From: Psychromicrobium silvestre
Lineage (GTDB): Bacteria; Actinomycetota; Actinomycetes; Actinomycetales; Micrococcaceae
Length of the DNA: 64,000 bases
Reading direction: 5' to 3'
Assembly (NCBI RefSeq): GCF_013408295.1
Contig: NZ_JACBYQ010000001.1
Location: 1,302,001 to 1,366,000, forward strand
Positions 24,501-33,088 of the stretch are shown here, piece after piece. Within the stretch, counting starts at the first letter, position 1. Each line of letters opens with the position of its first letter. A program made the translations under genes and the position numbers. The notes under the pieces were generated by a model. The model saw only the letters and a program-made list of their open reading frames with translations, was not told where the DNA came from and did not search any database.

Positions 24501-25973
24501 AAGTTCGCTCACCCGTGCCGAAAGGCTGGCCGTATCCGTCCCCAGGAGCGCTGCCGGTCCCGAGGCATGTTCTGAACGCGCGTGTGGAAGCCAGCGCAAC
24601 CATTCCCAGGTCTGCTGCCGATCCTGGGAGGTCAGAACATAGAACTGCACATCGCGGGGACTCTGTGCCACCGCGAGCTGACCGACCACCCAGGCCGCAA
24701 GATTCGCCACCTGCTCACCGTCGCCACAGATGCCCAGCACACCACGTTCGGGCAGTGAGACCCGGACCGGAATGCCATTAGCAGGCCAGCTCACCTTGCG
24801 CTTGTGCTCCAGTTGCTCCGGGTCCTCCAACACCACATCGGAGGGCATCGTACAGGTGCCTAAACGAAGGGAAAGATGATCCGGGTCCTTACGACGGCGT
24901 TCCCAAAGCCTGGGCAAGGGTGTGGTGGCGATGATGCCGGCGGTAGCGGGGTCCGGATTGAAGAATTGACGTTCGAGCTCGAAGGCCGAAACCGCAGCTC
25001 TCGCCTCCGACTCGATGACCTTCTTGGCCTGTTTGTACTTCCGCATCCGATCCGAATGGCTGAGTTTCCCGGACTTCTTATTGCTATAGAACCCGGCAAT
25101 CATCATCACCGGCGACAGCAAGCCGAACAACAGATAGGCGGGACGTTGCATGATCAGGGCCGCGCCCACCGAGAGCGCCAGGGGTGCCAACGCGGCCAGG
25201 ATCGGCAGCGAGCGCCGCTGTTCCTCACCGGGCGGAGTGGGCAGCTTAAAGCCGGTGGTACGCAGCGGCGGCAGTAGTCGTGGTGGGCGGTTGTAATCCA
25301 GCCGCCCCAATTCCTCAGAGGGTGTCAGCGAGGCCACCACCTCATCCTGAGCAACGAGCTCAAACCGGGACTTACCCAATCGGACCACATCACCGCTAAA
25401 CCAGGATCTCGTGCCCAGCACCGACTCCTCATTGAGCGTCAGCTCAACCTCTCCGTCGGCTCTGGTGATACTCACCAAGCCATCCTCGGCCACGGTAATC
25501 ACCATGGCCACGGCGGGGATGTCGGTCTCGTCGAGACGCAGTGCGCAGGCCGGATCGGCGCCAATGCTGACCTTGCCCGAGCCCACTCGGTACACCTGGC
25601 CGGAGAGCGGACCACCGGTCGCCCGGAGCTGCACGATACCGGCGCTGTTCGAGCCATCGTTGAGCCTGGCAGGCGGGACCAGAGCGGCTTGACCGTCCAG
25701 CTGCAACACGCTTCCTTCGAGCACTCCGACCGTATCCCAGCTGGAGTCAGCGGGGAGCGGCTCCGGCTTTGTCGTATCCAGCTTTGTCGTATCCGGCTTT
25801 GTCGTATCCGGCTTTGTCCCGGAGCCTACTGCCGCCGGATCCGCCCCCGAGGGATTAGCACCCAGGGCGGCGTTGATCGAACCAAGCACCTCTGCCACCG
25901 AGGCATCATCGCTCGCATCCACCACGACGTCCTGCATGTGGTGTCCGTTCACCACGGTCAACTGCGTACGCAT
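21516..25973 (-). CDS. FHA-containing FtsK/SpoIIIE ATPase, EssC/EccC-type secretion motor
   Basis: 1485 residues. Order: N-terminal ubiquitin-like/FHA part (first ~115 residues include a TKPDTTK repeat), FHA domain near 115-210, two close membrane helices near 257-294 (LPILAALAPLALSVGAALIM, YLLFGLLSPVMMIAGFYS), then three FtsK-type ATPase domains. P-loop 1 near 675-683 is GTTGSGKSELL with FVLIDYKGGAAF and LMIVIDEFAAM; loops 2 (near 1014, GSARSGRSQAL) and 3 (near 1311, GPPRSGRSTAL) have Arg in place of the Walker Lys. Length and layout match EssC of type VII systems (~1480 residues). Likely exports WXG100 proteins such as those at 3.7-4.4 kb. Single gene, convergent with the surface-protein gene. 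Confidence 0.85.
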   Translation of the reverse strand: MRTQLTVVNGHHMQDVVVDASDDASVAEVLGSINAALGANPSGADPAAVGSGTKPDTTKPDTTKLDTTKPEPLPADSSWDTVGVLEGSVLQLDGQAALVPPARLNDGSNSAGIVQLRATGGPLSGQVYRVGSGKVSIGADPACALRLDETDIPAVAMVITVAEDGLVSITRADGEVELTLNEESVLGTRSWFSGDVVRLGKSRFELVAQDEVVASLTPSEELGRLDYNRPPRLLPPLRTTGFKLPTPPGEEQRRSLPILAALAPLALSVGAALIMQRPAYLLFGLLSPVMMIAGFYSNKKSGKLSHSDRMRKYKQAKKVIESEARAAVSAFELERQFFNPDPATAGIIATTPLPRLWERRRKDPDHLSLRLGTCTMPSDVVLEDPEQLEHKRKVSWPANGIPVRVSLPERGVLGICGDGEQVANLAAWVVGQLAVAQSPRDVQFYVLTSQDRQQTWEWLRWLPHARSEHASGPAALLGTDTASLSARVSELSATINRRIQAKENNREAVIDEPDIVVVLDGARRLRALPGIAQILAAGAAVGIYAVCLDAEERLLPEECNAVFSQSRLPGKEGSEWTLAQQREQPIQGIRRDTAPAEWFAWVGRALAPVRDASDDGDSVLPNSARLLEVLGLEPPSADALVPRWLASGRTTEAIIGVSLDGPFGIDLRKDGPHGLIAGTTGSGKSELLQTLVASLAAANRPDEMTFVLIDYKGGAAFKDCANLPHTVGMVTDLDTHLVERAMASLSAELRRREHQLSAVGAKDIEDYTVLADRDRGMPRMPRLMIVIDEFAAMKAELPDFIEGLVNIAQRGRSLGIHLILATQRPSGAVSADIRANSNLRIALRVTDAGDSSDVLNSPEAAKISPNAPGRGYVRSGAASLVPFQAARVGGRRPGVGETERQVPKASLMPWEKLGSPADGPLSQTSSTEEELTDLAVLVSAINEASTQLRMGKQHSPWLPALPTQLVLEDLPLPEASAGTIPPVAFGLEDLPALQDQRANCLDFQTFNHLYIVGSARSGRSQALRTIAGSIAASTSVNDIHLYGLDFGNGALLPVSKLPHTGAVATRLQTERVERLVEWLGEELARRQQVMSQHGFAGIVEQRANSFAGERLPHLVVLFDQWEGFMSTLGDSGAGVLVDRLINLLREGAQAGIHFVITGDKQLLNTRMSSLVESKLVLRFSDKADYSLAGLQPRKMPDNIPAGRAYAVEGIVETQIALLSDEPSGQAQAEALRSIGQRVEAAQLGSGQEIWHRPFRLEALPQSIGFDEAWATRTPNASPLWAMLGVGGDNTAAIGVDLADGAPTFLVAGPPRSGRSTALVSLACSLLRQGSELVILTPRSSPLRALAERPGVRAVLESADVAPSQLEELTANQGRPVVLVLDDAELVGEPGLKEWLRQYVRSCSATSRALLVAGHIDDFGSGFSGWQVDVRNNRNGALLAPSSTLSGALIGASLSKSMVGQNNAVMGRALLNSGSGQLLTVQVAQA
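25762..25819 (-). repeat. 15-bp tandem repeat coding TKPDT units
   Basis: Three full copies and a partial copy of TCCGGCTTTGTCGTA (second copy has A for G) run 25762-25819, near the 5' end of the FHA-ATPase gene. On the coding strand they give a Thr-Lys-Pro-Asp-Thr linker before the FHA domain. Confidence 0.85.
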
Positions 25974-26136
25974 TCCACTCCTGACCCAAGAACCGATCTA
26001 GTTCAACAACTCATCTATTCCAGTCGAATTATCTACTTTAGTGAATTATCGCTGAAATGTGTTCTCAAGCGAGAATCGGCTTTGCCAGGAGGTCTCGGAA
26101 CGGTCTTAGCGTCGCCCGAGCGAGGAGTCTTCTTCT

Positions 26137-29100
26137 CTACAGTTGGTAAGCCTGGGTGACGATACTCTCTAATTCCTTTTCCCCGGCCAGTTCATTGAGC
26201 CGGACGGTTCGATCTGCGCCAACGTAGTAGAAGGCCGCATGCACCCGCTCTAGCGGCAGTTGTTTCAGCCTCGACCAGGCCAGCCGATAGACCGCCAACT
26301 GAACCGCTCGCACTTCTAGCTCCTTGGCGGTTGGCACCCGGCCGGTCTTCCAATCCACCAAATCCCACTCAGCATCTTCTTCGGAATCCGCGCCGCGCCG
26401 GAAGACCGCGTCAATCCGGCCACGCACGACGACGTCGGCCACCCTAGTTTCGATCGGCACCTCAACAAAAGCCGGTAGTCGCCCGGCCCACTCAGAAGCC
26501 TCAAAATTCTGCTTAAGCTCGGCCAGTTGGTAGCTGTCCTCGACAAAATCATCGGCCGCACCTGAGAATTCGCCGAGGTCGAGTTGTCCGGCCCGACCAT
26601 AGAACTGTTCAATCCAGGTGTGAAAGGCTGTGCCCTTGCGAGCCGCAGATCCCGGCTTGCGCGGAACCGGGCGGCGGATTTGCCGGATGACTGCCTCGGG
26701 ATCGGCCCGCAGGTCAACCAGGGTGGAAGCCGAAAGGTGCTCGGGTAATTGCACTTCAAGTAGGTCTTTAACAGCCTTGCGCCGTTCCAGCAGTCTCCGG
26801 GCTTCAGCGCCCCATCGCGTGCTGCGATCCCAAATGTCCGGAACCGGCTCGGCGAGTGCATGCCGCACCCGCTCGGCGGCAGCTTCCGCAGCGGCTCTAC
26901 GGCCGGTCATTGACCTCTGAAGCTCCTCACCCATGCTGATCTGCGGACCTTCCAAGGGGTCATAAGGCCATTGCGCTACGGTTTTTGCGGCCAGCCCCGG
27001 ATTTTCCTCTGGCAGTTCCTCCGCGCTTGGCCAACTCAGCAACTTCCCAGCCCGCTCACCGAAGAATTCCGCTTCGAGCACTTCCCTAATGAACGGTGAG
27101 GCTTCCCTTGGCTTGCTTGCGGTCCCCGTCCAGCGGGAGGTACTCAGCATCAGAAAGTTACGAGCCCGAGTGAAAGCCACGTAAGCCAGCCGCCGTTCCT
27201 CGTCCTCGCTATGCACTCGGACCTCGTCACCGAAGATTTCCTCGGCTTCCAGCCAGGACTTCTGATCCGAGCCGTCCAGATTCCATTCCGGTAGATCCGC
27301 GACATCCCCGCGCAGTGGCCAGGGCAGTGAATGTGTGCGCTTACTCCAACGATCCACTCGGGCACTGGGGAAGATTCCTTGAGCGAGGCCGGGAACATAG
27401 ACCTCGTCCCATTCCAAGCCCTTAGCCGCATGTACGGTGAGCAATTGCACCGCTCCGGGATCAAGGTCAAGCGGCTGCACATCCAAGCCACGCTCTTCTT
27501 CTTCAGCCGTTTTGAGCCAGGAAAGGAAAGCCAGCACATCGACGTCCTCCGCGCTCTGCACAAAGCTGGCGGCGGCATCCGCAAAAGCGTCCAGATGGTG
27601 CCTCGCCCGGTGATAACCGGTCCCCGGCCGAGCCGCCAATTCGATATCGAGCAACATGGCCCGCTCCACTTCGCCGATTAGGCTCAGCAGATCCTCCCCC
27701 ACCAGCGCCCTCAGTACCCGCAACTCATCCCTTAGCGCCAGCATCCTGCTGCGACCTGTCTCACTGAGCTCACGGGCAGATTCCGGCCAAAAGCTTGGCT
27801 CCAGCGCATCAAGGGCTTCCACTAAGCTGGCGGAATCGGCGCTGTCCTGGGTGATCACTTGATCGGTTTGCCCGCCGCGGCGGTGCCGCTGGGCTAAGTA
27901 CTTAGACCAATCTGCGAGCGCCATCAGATCGCTCGGCCCAATCCGCCAGCGAGCCCCGGTGAGCAAACGCATGAGCGCGTCCGAACGTCCTGGATCGACC
28001 AGAACATGCAAGGTTGCCACCACGTCAATGACCTCTGGGGTGGCCAACAGCCCGCCCAAGCCAACGATTTCCACGTCGATGCCGCGAGCTTCCAGTGCGG
28101 CCTGTAGGTCAAGGAATTGCGCGCGACGCCGGCACAACACCGCGACGCTCGATTCGGAGGTGGCGGCTGTTCGACGTTCCAGAATATGTTCGGCGATCGC
28201 CTCCGCCTCTTCGGCTTCGGTACCGAAGCCCGCAAGTTCGACTTCCCCCTGTGGCGCGGCAGGTCGAGGCCGCAGCGGGGATAACGGAACACTCGAGAGA
28301 GCATGCTGCTGAGCAGCTCGCCGGTTCAGTTCGGCCGACATGACATTCGCTGTTTCCAAGACGGCAAGCGAGTTGCGCCAAGCCACCGTAAGGGCCGCAG
28401 CATGGGCTGGTCTGCCATCAGCGCGGCGGAATACCTGCGGGAATCTGAAGAGCTGCCCCGCGGAAGCACCGCGGAACCCGTAGATCGATTGATGTGGGTC
28501 GCCTACAGCGGTCACTGGATGCCCTTCGCCATAGAGGGCCGCGAAAAGACTCAACTGGGCATGCGAGGTGTCCTGGAATTCATCGAGTAACACCACGGTG
28601 TGTTTCTGCCGTTCCTGCTCCACGGCACTGGGCATTTCCTGCGCAACTCTCGCCGCCAGAGCCACCAGGTCTCCGTAGTCCAGGGCGTTCCGACGCTTTT
28701 TTGCGGCTTGGTAATGCTCCACTAGCTCGGCCACCCTGCCACGAGTGCGGAACATCGCTTCCAGCTTGCGCGCTTCCTGAGAGCTCTGTTTCGCGCTGCC
28801 TTCCAGGTACGGCAAGGCCGCGAAACGGTCTGCCAGCCCTGCTAGCAGGGCTTCCGCCTCGGCGGGTTCCCGTAAATGCTCGGAACACTCCCCGGCTAGT
28901 GCCATCACAGCTTGGACCAGGGTGGAGGACGCTCCATCGAAACTGGCCAGATCGCCGTCGTAAGCCTCCACTACCTGGCTAGCCAACTGCCAGCACTGGG
29001 CCTGCCCCAGCACCACTGCATCCTTTTCCACGCCTAGGCGCAGCCCGTAATCACCAACAATGCCATTTGCGTAGGAATGATAGGTAGAGATCTGCGGTTC

Positions 29101-29370
29101 CAGGTCGAGGTCGAGCTTCTCAGTTCGGGCCAGGGCGCCCAATTGCAGCCGCACCTTGGCGGCGAGCTCGCCCGCGGCTTTCCGCGTAAAGGTGACCCCC
29201 AGGATCTCCTCCGGACGGGCCGATCCCTGCGCCACCAGATGGACCACCCGGTCTGCCATGGTGGTGGTCTTCCCGGAACCTGCACCGGCAATCACCAGCA
29301 TGGGCTCCAGCGGCGCTTCGATAATCCTTCGCTGCTCTTCGGTGGGTTGGCGAGTAGCTGAATCCGTCAC
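26137..29370 (-). CDS. adnB: UvrD-like helicase-nuclease subunit, AdnB type
   Basis: About 1077 residues from GTG 29370, which forms a GTGA overlap with the stop of the upstream gene; a start at 29394 would give a longer overlap. SF1A motifs: VIAGAGSGKTTTMADRVV, VVLLDEFQDTSHAQLSLF, VGDPHQSIYGFRGASAG, LTVHAAKGLEWDEVYVPGL, RRLAYVAFTRARNFLML. The C-terminal RecB-like nuclease has GRIDAVFRRG and WDLVDWKTGR (D-x-K of PD-(D/E)xK). Together with the neighbouring protein it would form the AdnAB machine that resects double-strand breaks in actinobacteria in place of RecBCD. Paired genes in this order match my memory of M. tuberculosis Rv3202c-Rv3201c. Confidence 0.88.
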   Translation of the reverse strand: MTDSATRQPTEEQRRIIEAPLEPMLVIAGAGSGKTTTMADRVVHLVAQGSARPEEILGVTFTRKAAGELAAKVRLQLGALARTEKLDLDLEPQISTYHSYANGIVGDYGLRLGVEKDAVVLGQAQCWQLASQVVEAYDGDLASFDGASSTLVQAVMALAGECSEHLREPAEAEALLAGLADRFAALPYLEGSAKQSSQEARKLEAMFRTRGRVAELVEHYQAAKKRRNALDYGDLVALAARVAQEMPSAVEQERQKHTVVLLDEFQDTSHAQLSLFAALYGEGHPVTAVGDPHQSIYGFRGASAGQLFRFPQVFRRADGRPAHAAALTVAWRNSLAVLETANVMSAELNRRAAQQHALSSVPLSPLRPRPAAPQGEVELAGFGTEAEEAEAIAEHILERRTAATSESSVAVLCRRRAQFLDLQAALEARGIDVEIVGLGGLLATPEVIDVVATLHVLVDPGRSDALMRLLTGARWRIGPSDLMALADWSKYLAQRHRRGGQTDQVITQDSADSASLVEALDALEPSFWPESARELSETGRSRMLALRDELRVLRALVGEDLLSLIGEVERAMLLDIELAARPGTGYHRARHHLDAFADAAASFVQSAEDVDVLAFLSWLKTAEEEERGLDVQPLDLDPGAVQLLTVHAAKGLEWDEVYVPGLAQGIFPSARVDRWSKRTHSLPWPLRGDVADLPEWNLDGSDQKSWLEAEEIFGDEVRVHSEDEERRLAYVAFTRARNFLMLSTSRWTGTASKPREASPFIREVLEAEFFGERAGKLLSWPSAEELPEENPGLAAKTVAQWPYDPLEGPQISMGEELQRSMTGRRAAAEAAAERVRHALAEPVPDIWDRSTRWGAEARRLLERRKAVKDLLEVQLPEHLSASTLVDLRADPEAVIRQIRRPVPRKPGSAARKGTAFHTWIEQFYGRAGQLDLGEFSGAADDFVEDSYQLAELKQNFEASEWAGRLPAFVEVPIETRVADVVVRGRIDAVFRRGADSEEDAEWDLVDWKTGRVPTAKELEVRAVQLAVYRLAWSRLKQLPLERVHAAFYYVGADRTVRLNELAGEKELESIVTQAYQL

Positions 29371-32300
29371 TCGGTCACCTGCTTTCCTCGGCATAGCGGG
29401 CAGACTTCGGGAAATGGACAGGAACGACCACCGTCACGCTGCGGATCGTGCACCGCGGCGAATTCTGCTGCCGACATCAATTCGGCAGCTCCTTGCACCA
29501 ACGGAGTGGCCCAGTCCTGCTCGGAGTTCAGTGCCTCCTGCTCCTGTACCGATACACTCACCGTGCTGCCACCTAGCTGCACCAGCGCGGCTCCGCCGGG
29601 CTCGGCATCCTCCGCCTGCGAGCTGAAGGCACCCGCCGCGGCAGCCACTTGATAAGCGCCCAATTGCGGATGCTCAGCCAAGTCCTGCGCGCGGGGCTTT
29701 CGGCTGCCAGTTTTCAGGTCAATAATCACCAAGCGGCCCCTGGCATCGATTTCCAAGCGGTCCACAATGCCCTTCAACGCAGCGGTGCGCGGGCCAGGGA
29801 TCTCGACGCCGAATCCCTCTTCGACTGCCAGCAGCCGGCGGCCTTCTGAGCTCATTACCGAGAGGTACCCGGTGAGCTTGCCAAGCATCTTCTCGGCCTT
29901 TTTCCGGTCCAGCTTCTCCTGCCAGTTGTTCCGCAATCCCAGGCTGGGCCAGCGTCTTTGCAATTCAGCCAGATACTCTTGTTGGTTTGCCGCCGGTAGG
30001 TCCTGGGCAATCGCGTGGATCAAGGTACCCAAATTCCTGGCGAAGTCCTGCTCTGCCTCACCTCCGGCGGCTTGGATGAACCAGTTCAATGGCGAATTCA
30101 TCACGGCCTCGATCTTGGACGGAGAGACTGGTACCACCGCGTCCGCCGGCAGAATAGGGGCCGTTGAGCTGAGCGGTGCTAACCCCCACCAGGATTCCGG
30201 TGCGGCTCCTTGGACTCCCTGCCGAGCCAAGGCGGCTAGCACCTGGGCGGCTTCCTCCTGGTCCCGATTGCTTTCGTTAAATTGCCTGATCTCGGCGACT
30301 AAGGAGCGCAGGTTCTTCGGTCTCCGCACTTCGGTAAGTGGTCTGGACTGCTGCCCGTCCGAAGGCTGCCAAGGATCTATCAGCTCGAGAAAGCTGGAGG
30401 GCTGCTCATCCTCGGAGGAGACGCCAAGGCAGATCAATCGTTGCGAGGCCCGGGAAATGGCGGCAGAGAAGCTGCGCAGTTCGTCGTACCGAATGTCCCG
30501 CATCCGATGCGTCGCGGTAAGTTGCTGAGCCTGCTCCACGCCGAGCTCAAGCACCTCAACCAGGTACTGGCTGCCTAGCAGTTCTCCACGCAACCGATTA
30601 TTGGGCCAGACGCCTTCCTGAAGGCCCGCGACGATCACCACCGGCCATTCCCTGCCTGCGGCGCTGGCCGGAGTCAAGACCTCTACGGCGTCCCCGGTCT
30701 GGGCTCGGGCTGCCAGGGTATCCATCGGCAGTTCCTGATTGAGCAAATATTCCAGAAAAACCTGAGGGCCCGCGGCGGGAGCTCGTTCCACATAGCGCTC
30801 GGCTGCCTGGAACAACGCCATCATGGCGTCCAGGTCTCGGTCCGCGCGGGGCCCGGCGGTGTCCTCACGGAGCGCGGCGGCGGCCCACTCCTCGCTCAGC
30901 CCGGTAGCACTCCATAGCGCCCACAAAACTGTCTGTGGGTTCGCGCCGGGCTCGGCAAGCGCTTCCCGTCCCGCTTGCAACACCCGCGCGGTGCGCGCCG
31001 CGGCTCGTCCGTCGATGCCTAAAGCCGTCAACTGGGCGGGGCGGTTCATTGCCTCAATCAGTAGTTCATCGCTGCCCCGCCCACCGCCGGAGGCAATTTC
31101 CTCGCCACGCAGAGCCTGCCGAAGCCGCCGGATCTGCACCGCAGAGAGACCTCCTATCCGCGAACTGAGTAGCTGGACAGCCCTTTCGGCATCGAGTTTC
31201 TCCGGTTCTAGCGCCAGCTCGTAAGCCTCCAAAAGCGGCCGCACGGCGGGCTCCTCCCGCACCGGGGTCTCCGCAGCTGGCACTCGGACCGGGATGCCAT
31301 GTGCGGACAGATACCGTTGCACCGCGGCCACCTGAGCGCCGGTACGAACGATGACGGCGATATCCGTCAAAGGCCGTTCCTCATCGATAAAGAGGTGCAG
31401 GATTCGCTCCGCGATATACCGGCGTTGCTGAACCTCTGAACCGAGCAGGGCGCTGCTTACCGAAACTTCATCCGCTTCGGTCCCCGACACGGGGGATATC
31501 GGAGACACAGCGGGCACCAGGGAACGCGCCTTATGCCCACCCTCGCGCTGTGCGATCCGCTCGGCTACCCGCTGCCAAGCATTCGTTAGCGTTCCGCCTA
31601 GCCGGTGCGAGGTGCTGAGAACCAACTCCTGTGCTGCTAACGACTCACGAACTGTGCCGACTAGATCGGGCCGGGCCCCGCGAAAGCCCTGTACCACCAC
31701 ATCGGGGCATGCGGTCATCAGCACGTCCTTACCGCCACCCAATTGAGCCAGCAAGTCATGCGCGGCCCTGCCCACTTCCTGCAGATCATCGATCAGGATG
31801 AGCTGATAGCGTTCCCGCTCCCGGTCTAGCCACTGCGGTGAAACGGCTAAGGACTCACCGGCCGCCCTAATGATGCCTGCTGGATCAAAACTTCCTTGAT
31901 CCTGTAACTCAATCAAATCCCGGTATTCACCGAAAAGCTGAGCCGCGGCTTGCCAATCGGGGCGGGCAGCGCGTTCGCCAAGTTCGGTCAGCTGTTCCGG
32001 GGAAAGACCGCTATCGATCACTCGATCGAAGAGCTGCCTGACCTCTTGACGGAATCCTCGGGTATTGAGGGCTTCGGCTAGGTCGGTCGGCCACCGAGGG
32101 CCAGGTACCAGGCCGAGCCGATGCCCTTCCAGTAACTCCCTAATGAACAAGTCCTGTTCCGGTCCACTGATCAGCCGCGGTGCTGCGGTGGCGGTAAATG
32201 CCATCGCAGCACCCTCCAGCCTGACTCGGCGCAGCAAATCGAAGGCATAGGAAGCCCAGGTGCGGGCGGGGGAAGTGCTCATGGTCATCTGCAGTCGGGC

Positions 32301-32570
32301 ACTGAGCGCATCGCGGATTCTGCTCGCCGCGAGCCTACTAGGCGTCAGCAATAGCACCCTGGCCGGATCCACGCCGTCGCGCTGCACTCTACGTACAGCT
32401 GCCTCGACTAAGACCATGGTCTTGCCCGTTCCCGGAGCCCCCCAGATGAGCTGCGGTCCGCTGCCCTGGGGAAGATCGACCACCGCGGCCTGATCGCTAC
32501 TGAGCTCCGGCGCCTCCGGGCTGCTGATCGCCGGAGGTACCAGGCGAAGCACGGGGGCCTGATCACTCAT
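29367..32570 (-). CDS. adnA: helicase-nuclease subunit, AdnA type
   Basis: 1067 residues. Walker A is WGAPGTGKTMVLVEAAV, with ILIDDLQEVGRAAHDLL as motif II and LSTSHRLGGTLTNAW nearby; the helicase part is more diverged than in the partner. The C-terminal nuclease carries GIVDRLEIDARGRLVIIDLKTGSR (D...D-x-K) and ends with SCPFPEVCPLCRG, a Cys cluster like the Fe-S staple of AddB/AdnA-type nucleases. Partner of the downstream AdnB-like protein; start codon overlaps the stop of the alkyltransferase-like gene as ATGA (32567-32570). Role: end resection of broken DNA. Assignment of A versus B rests on gene order and length. Confidence 0.85.
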   Translation of the reverse strand: MSDQAPVLRLVPPAISSPEAPELSSDQAAVVDLPQGSGPQLIWGAPGTGKTMVLVEAAVRRVQRDGVDPARVLLLTPSRLAASRIRDALSARLQMTMSTSPARTWASYAFDLLRRVRLEGAAMAFTATAAPRLISGPEQDLFIRELLEGHRLGLVPGPRWPTDLAEALNTRGFRQEVRQLFDRVIDSGLSPEQLTELGERAARPDWQAAAQLFGEYRDLIELQDQGSFDPAGIIRAAGESLAVSPQWLDRERERYQLILIDDLQEVGRAAHDLLAQLGGGKDVLMTACPDVVVQGFRGARPDLVGTVRESLAAQELVLSTSHRLGGTLTNAWQRVAERIAQREGGHKARSLVPAVSPISPVSGTEADEVSVSSALLGSEVQQRRYIAERILHLFIDEERPLTDIAVIVRTGAQVAAVQRYLSAHGIPVRVPAAETPVREEPAVRPLLEAYELALEPEKLDAERAVQLLSSRIGGLSAVQIRRLRQALRGEEIASGGGRGSDELLIEAMNRPAQLTALGIDGRAAARTARVLQAGREALAEPGANPQTVLWALWSATGLSEEWAAAALREDTAGPRADRDLDAMMALFQAAERYVERAPAAGPQVFLEYLLNQELPMDTLAARAQTGDAVEVLTPASAAGREWPVVIVAGLQEGVWPNNRLRGELLGSQYLVEVLELGVEQAQQLTATHRMRDIRYDELRSFSAAISRASQRLICLGVSSEDEQPSSFLELIDPWQPSDGQQSRPLTEVRRPKNLRSLVAEIRQFNESNRDQEEAAQVLAALARQGVQGAAPESWWGLAPLSSTAPILPADAVVPVSPSKIEAVMNSPLNWFIQAAGGEAEQDFARNLGTLIHAIAQDLPAANQQEYLAELQRRWPSLGLRNNWQEKLDRKKAEKMLGKLTGYLSVMSSEGRRLLAVEEGFGVEIPGPRTAALKGIVDRLEIDARGRLVIIDLKTGSRKPRAQDLAEHPQLGAYQVAAAAGAFSSQAEDAEPGGAALVQLGGSTVSVSVQEQEALNSEQDWATPLVQGAAELMSAAEFAAVHDPQRDGGRSCPFPEVCPLCRGKQVTE

Positions 32571-32971
32571 GGGACCATCTCATCATCGGGCTCCGACAAA
32601 ATACGGTCCCGGGGCTCGAACCTCTCCGCTAGAGCATCCAAACTCAGCCATTCCTGCTCCGCCGGTTGCCAACGTGCTCGGCGCATATCGACCTTCCAGG
32701 AAGCGTCCTGCCCCGAGGTCTTGCCTCGTAGCGGAGTCTGTTCCTTACGATATTCGGCCAGGGCTCGCTCATCATGACCTTCCGGCGGCTGCCCACTGGC
32801 CCGCAGCACTCGCCACCAGGGAAGGTTATCGCCGTGGTGAGACATCACGCTTCCCACCTGTCGTGGGCCGCCCAGCCCTAGCAGTTCAGCCACATCGCCA
32901 TAGGCAAGCACCCGCCCCGGTGGGATCAGCGTCACCAGGTCCCGTACCGCATCGATGTAGTCCGTCCGCAT
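32567..32971 (-). CDS. alkyltransferase-like (ATL) DNA-binding protein, MGMT family
   Basis: 134 residues with the MGMT winged-helix: YIDAVRDLVTLIPPGRVLAYGDVAELLGLGGPRQVGSVMS and HHGDNLPWWRVLRASGQPP. In true methyltransferases the motif is PCHRV; here the reactive Cys is Trp (PWWRV), the mark of ATL proteins that bind O6-alkylguanine and hand it to nucleotide excision repair without repairing it. It starts the repair operon ATL-adnA-adnB, with ATGA coupling to adnA. Confidence 0.9.
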   Translation of the reverse strand: MRTDYIDAVRDLVTLIPPGRVLAYGDVAELLGLGGPRQVGSVMSHHGDNLPWWRVLRASGQPPEGHDERALAEYRKEQTPLRGKTSGQDASWKVDMRRARWQPAEQEWLSLDALAERFEPRDRILSEPDDEMVP

Positions 32972-33088
32972 AGTTCCAATCTACTAAAGTCCTGCTCCGT
33001 TCCGAGCGCGGTCCAAGCTGCCGATCAGACTAGTCGGTAAATCATTGAGATCAGTGAGACTGTCAGCGCAAGACGATAGCGTTGCACT

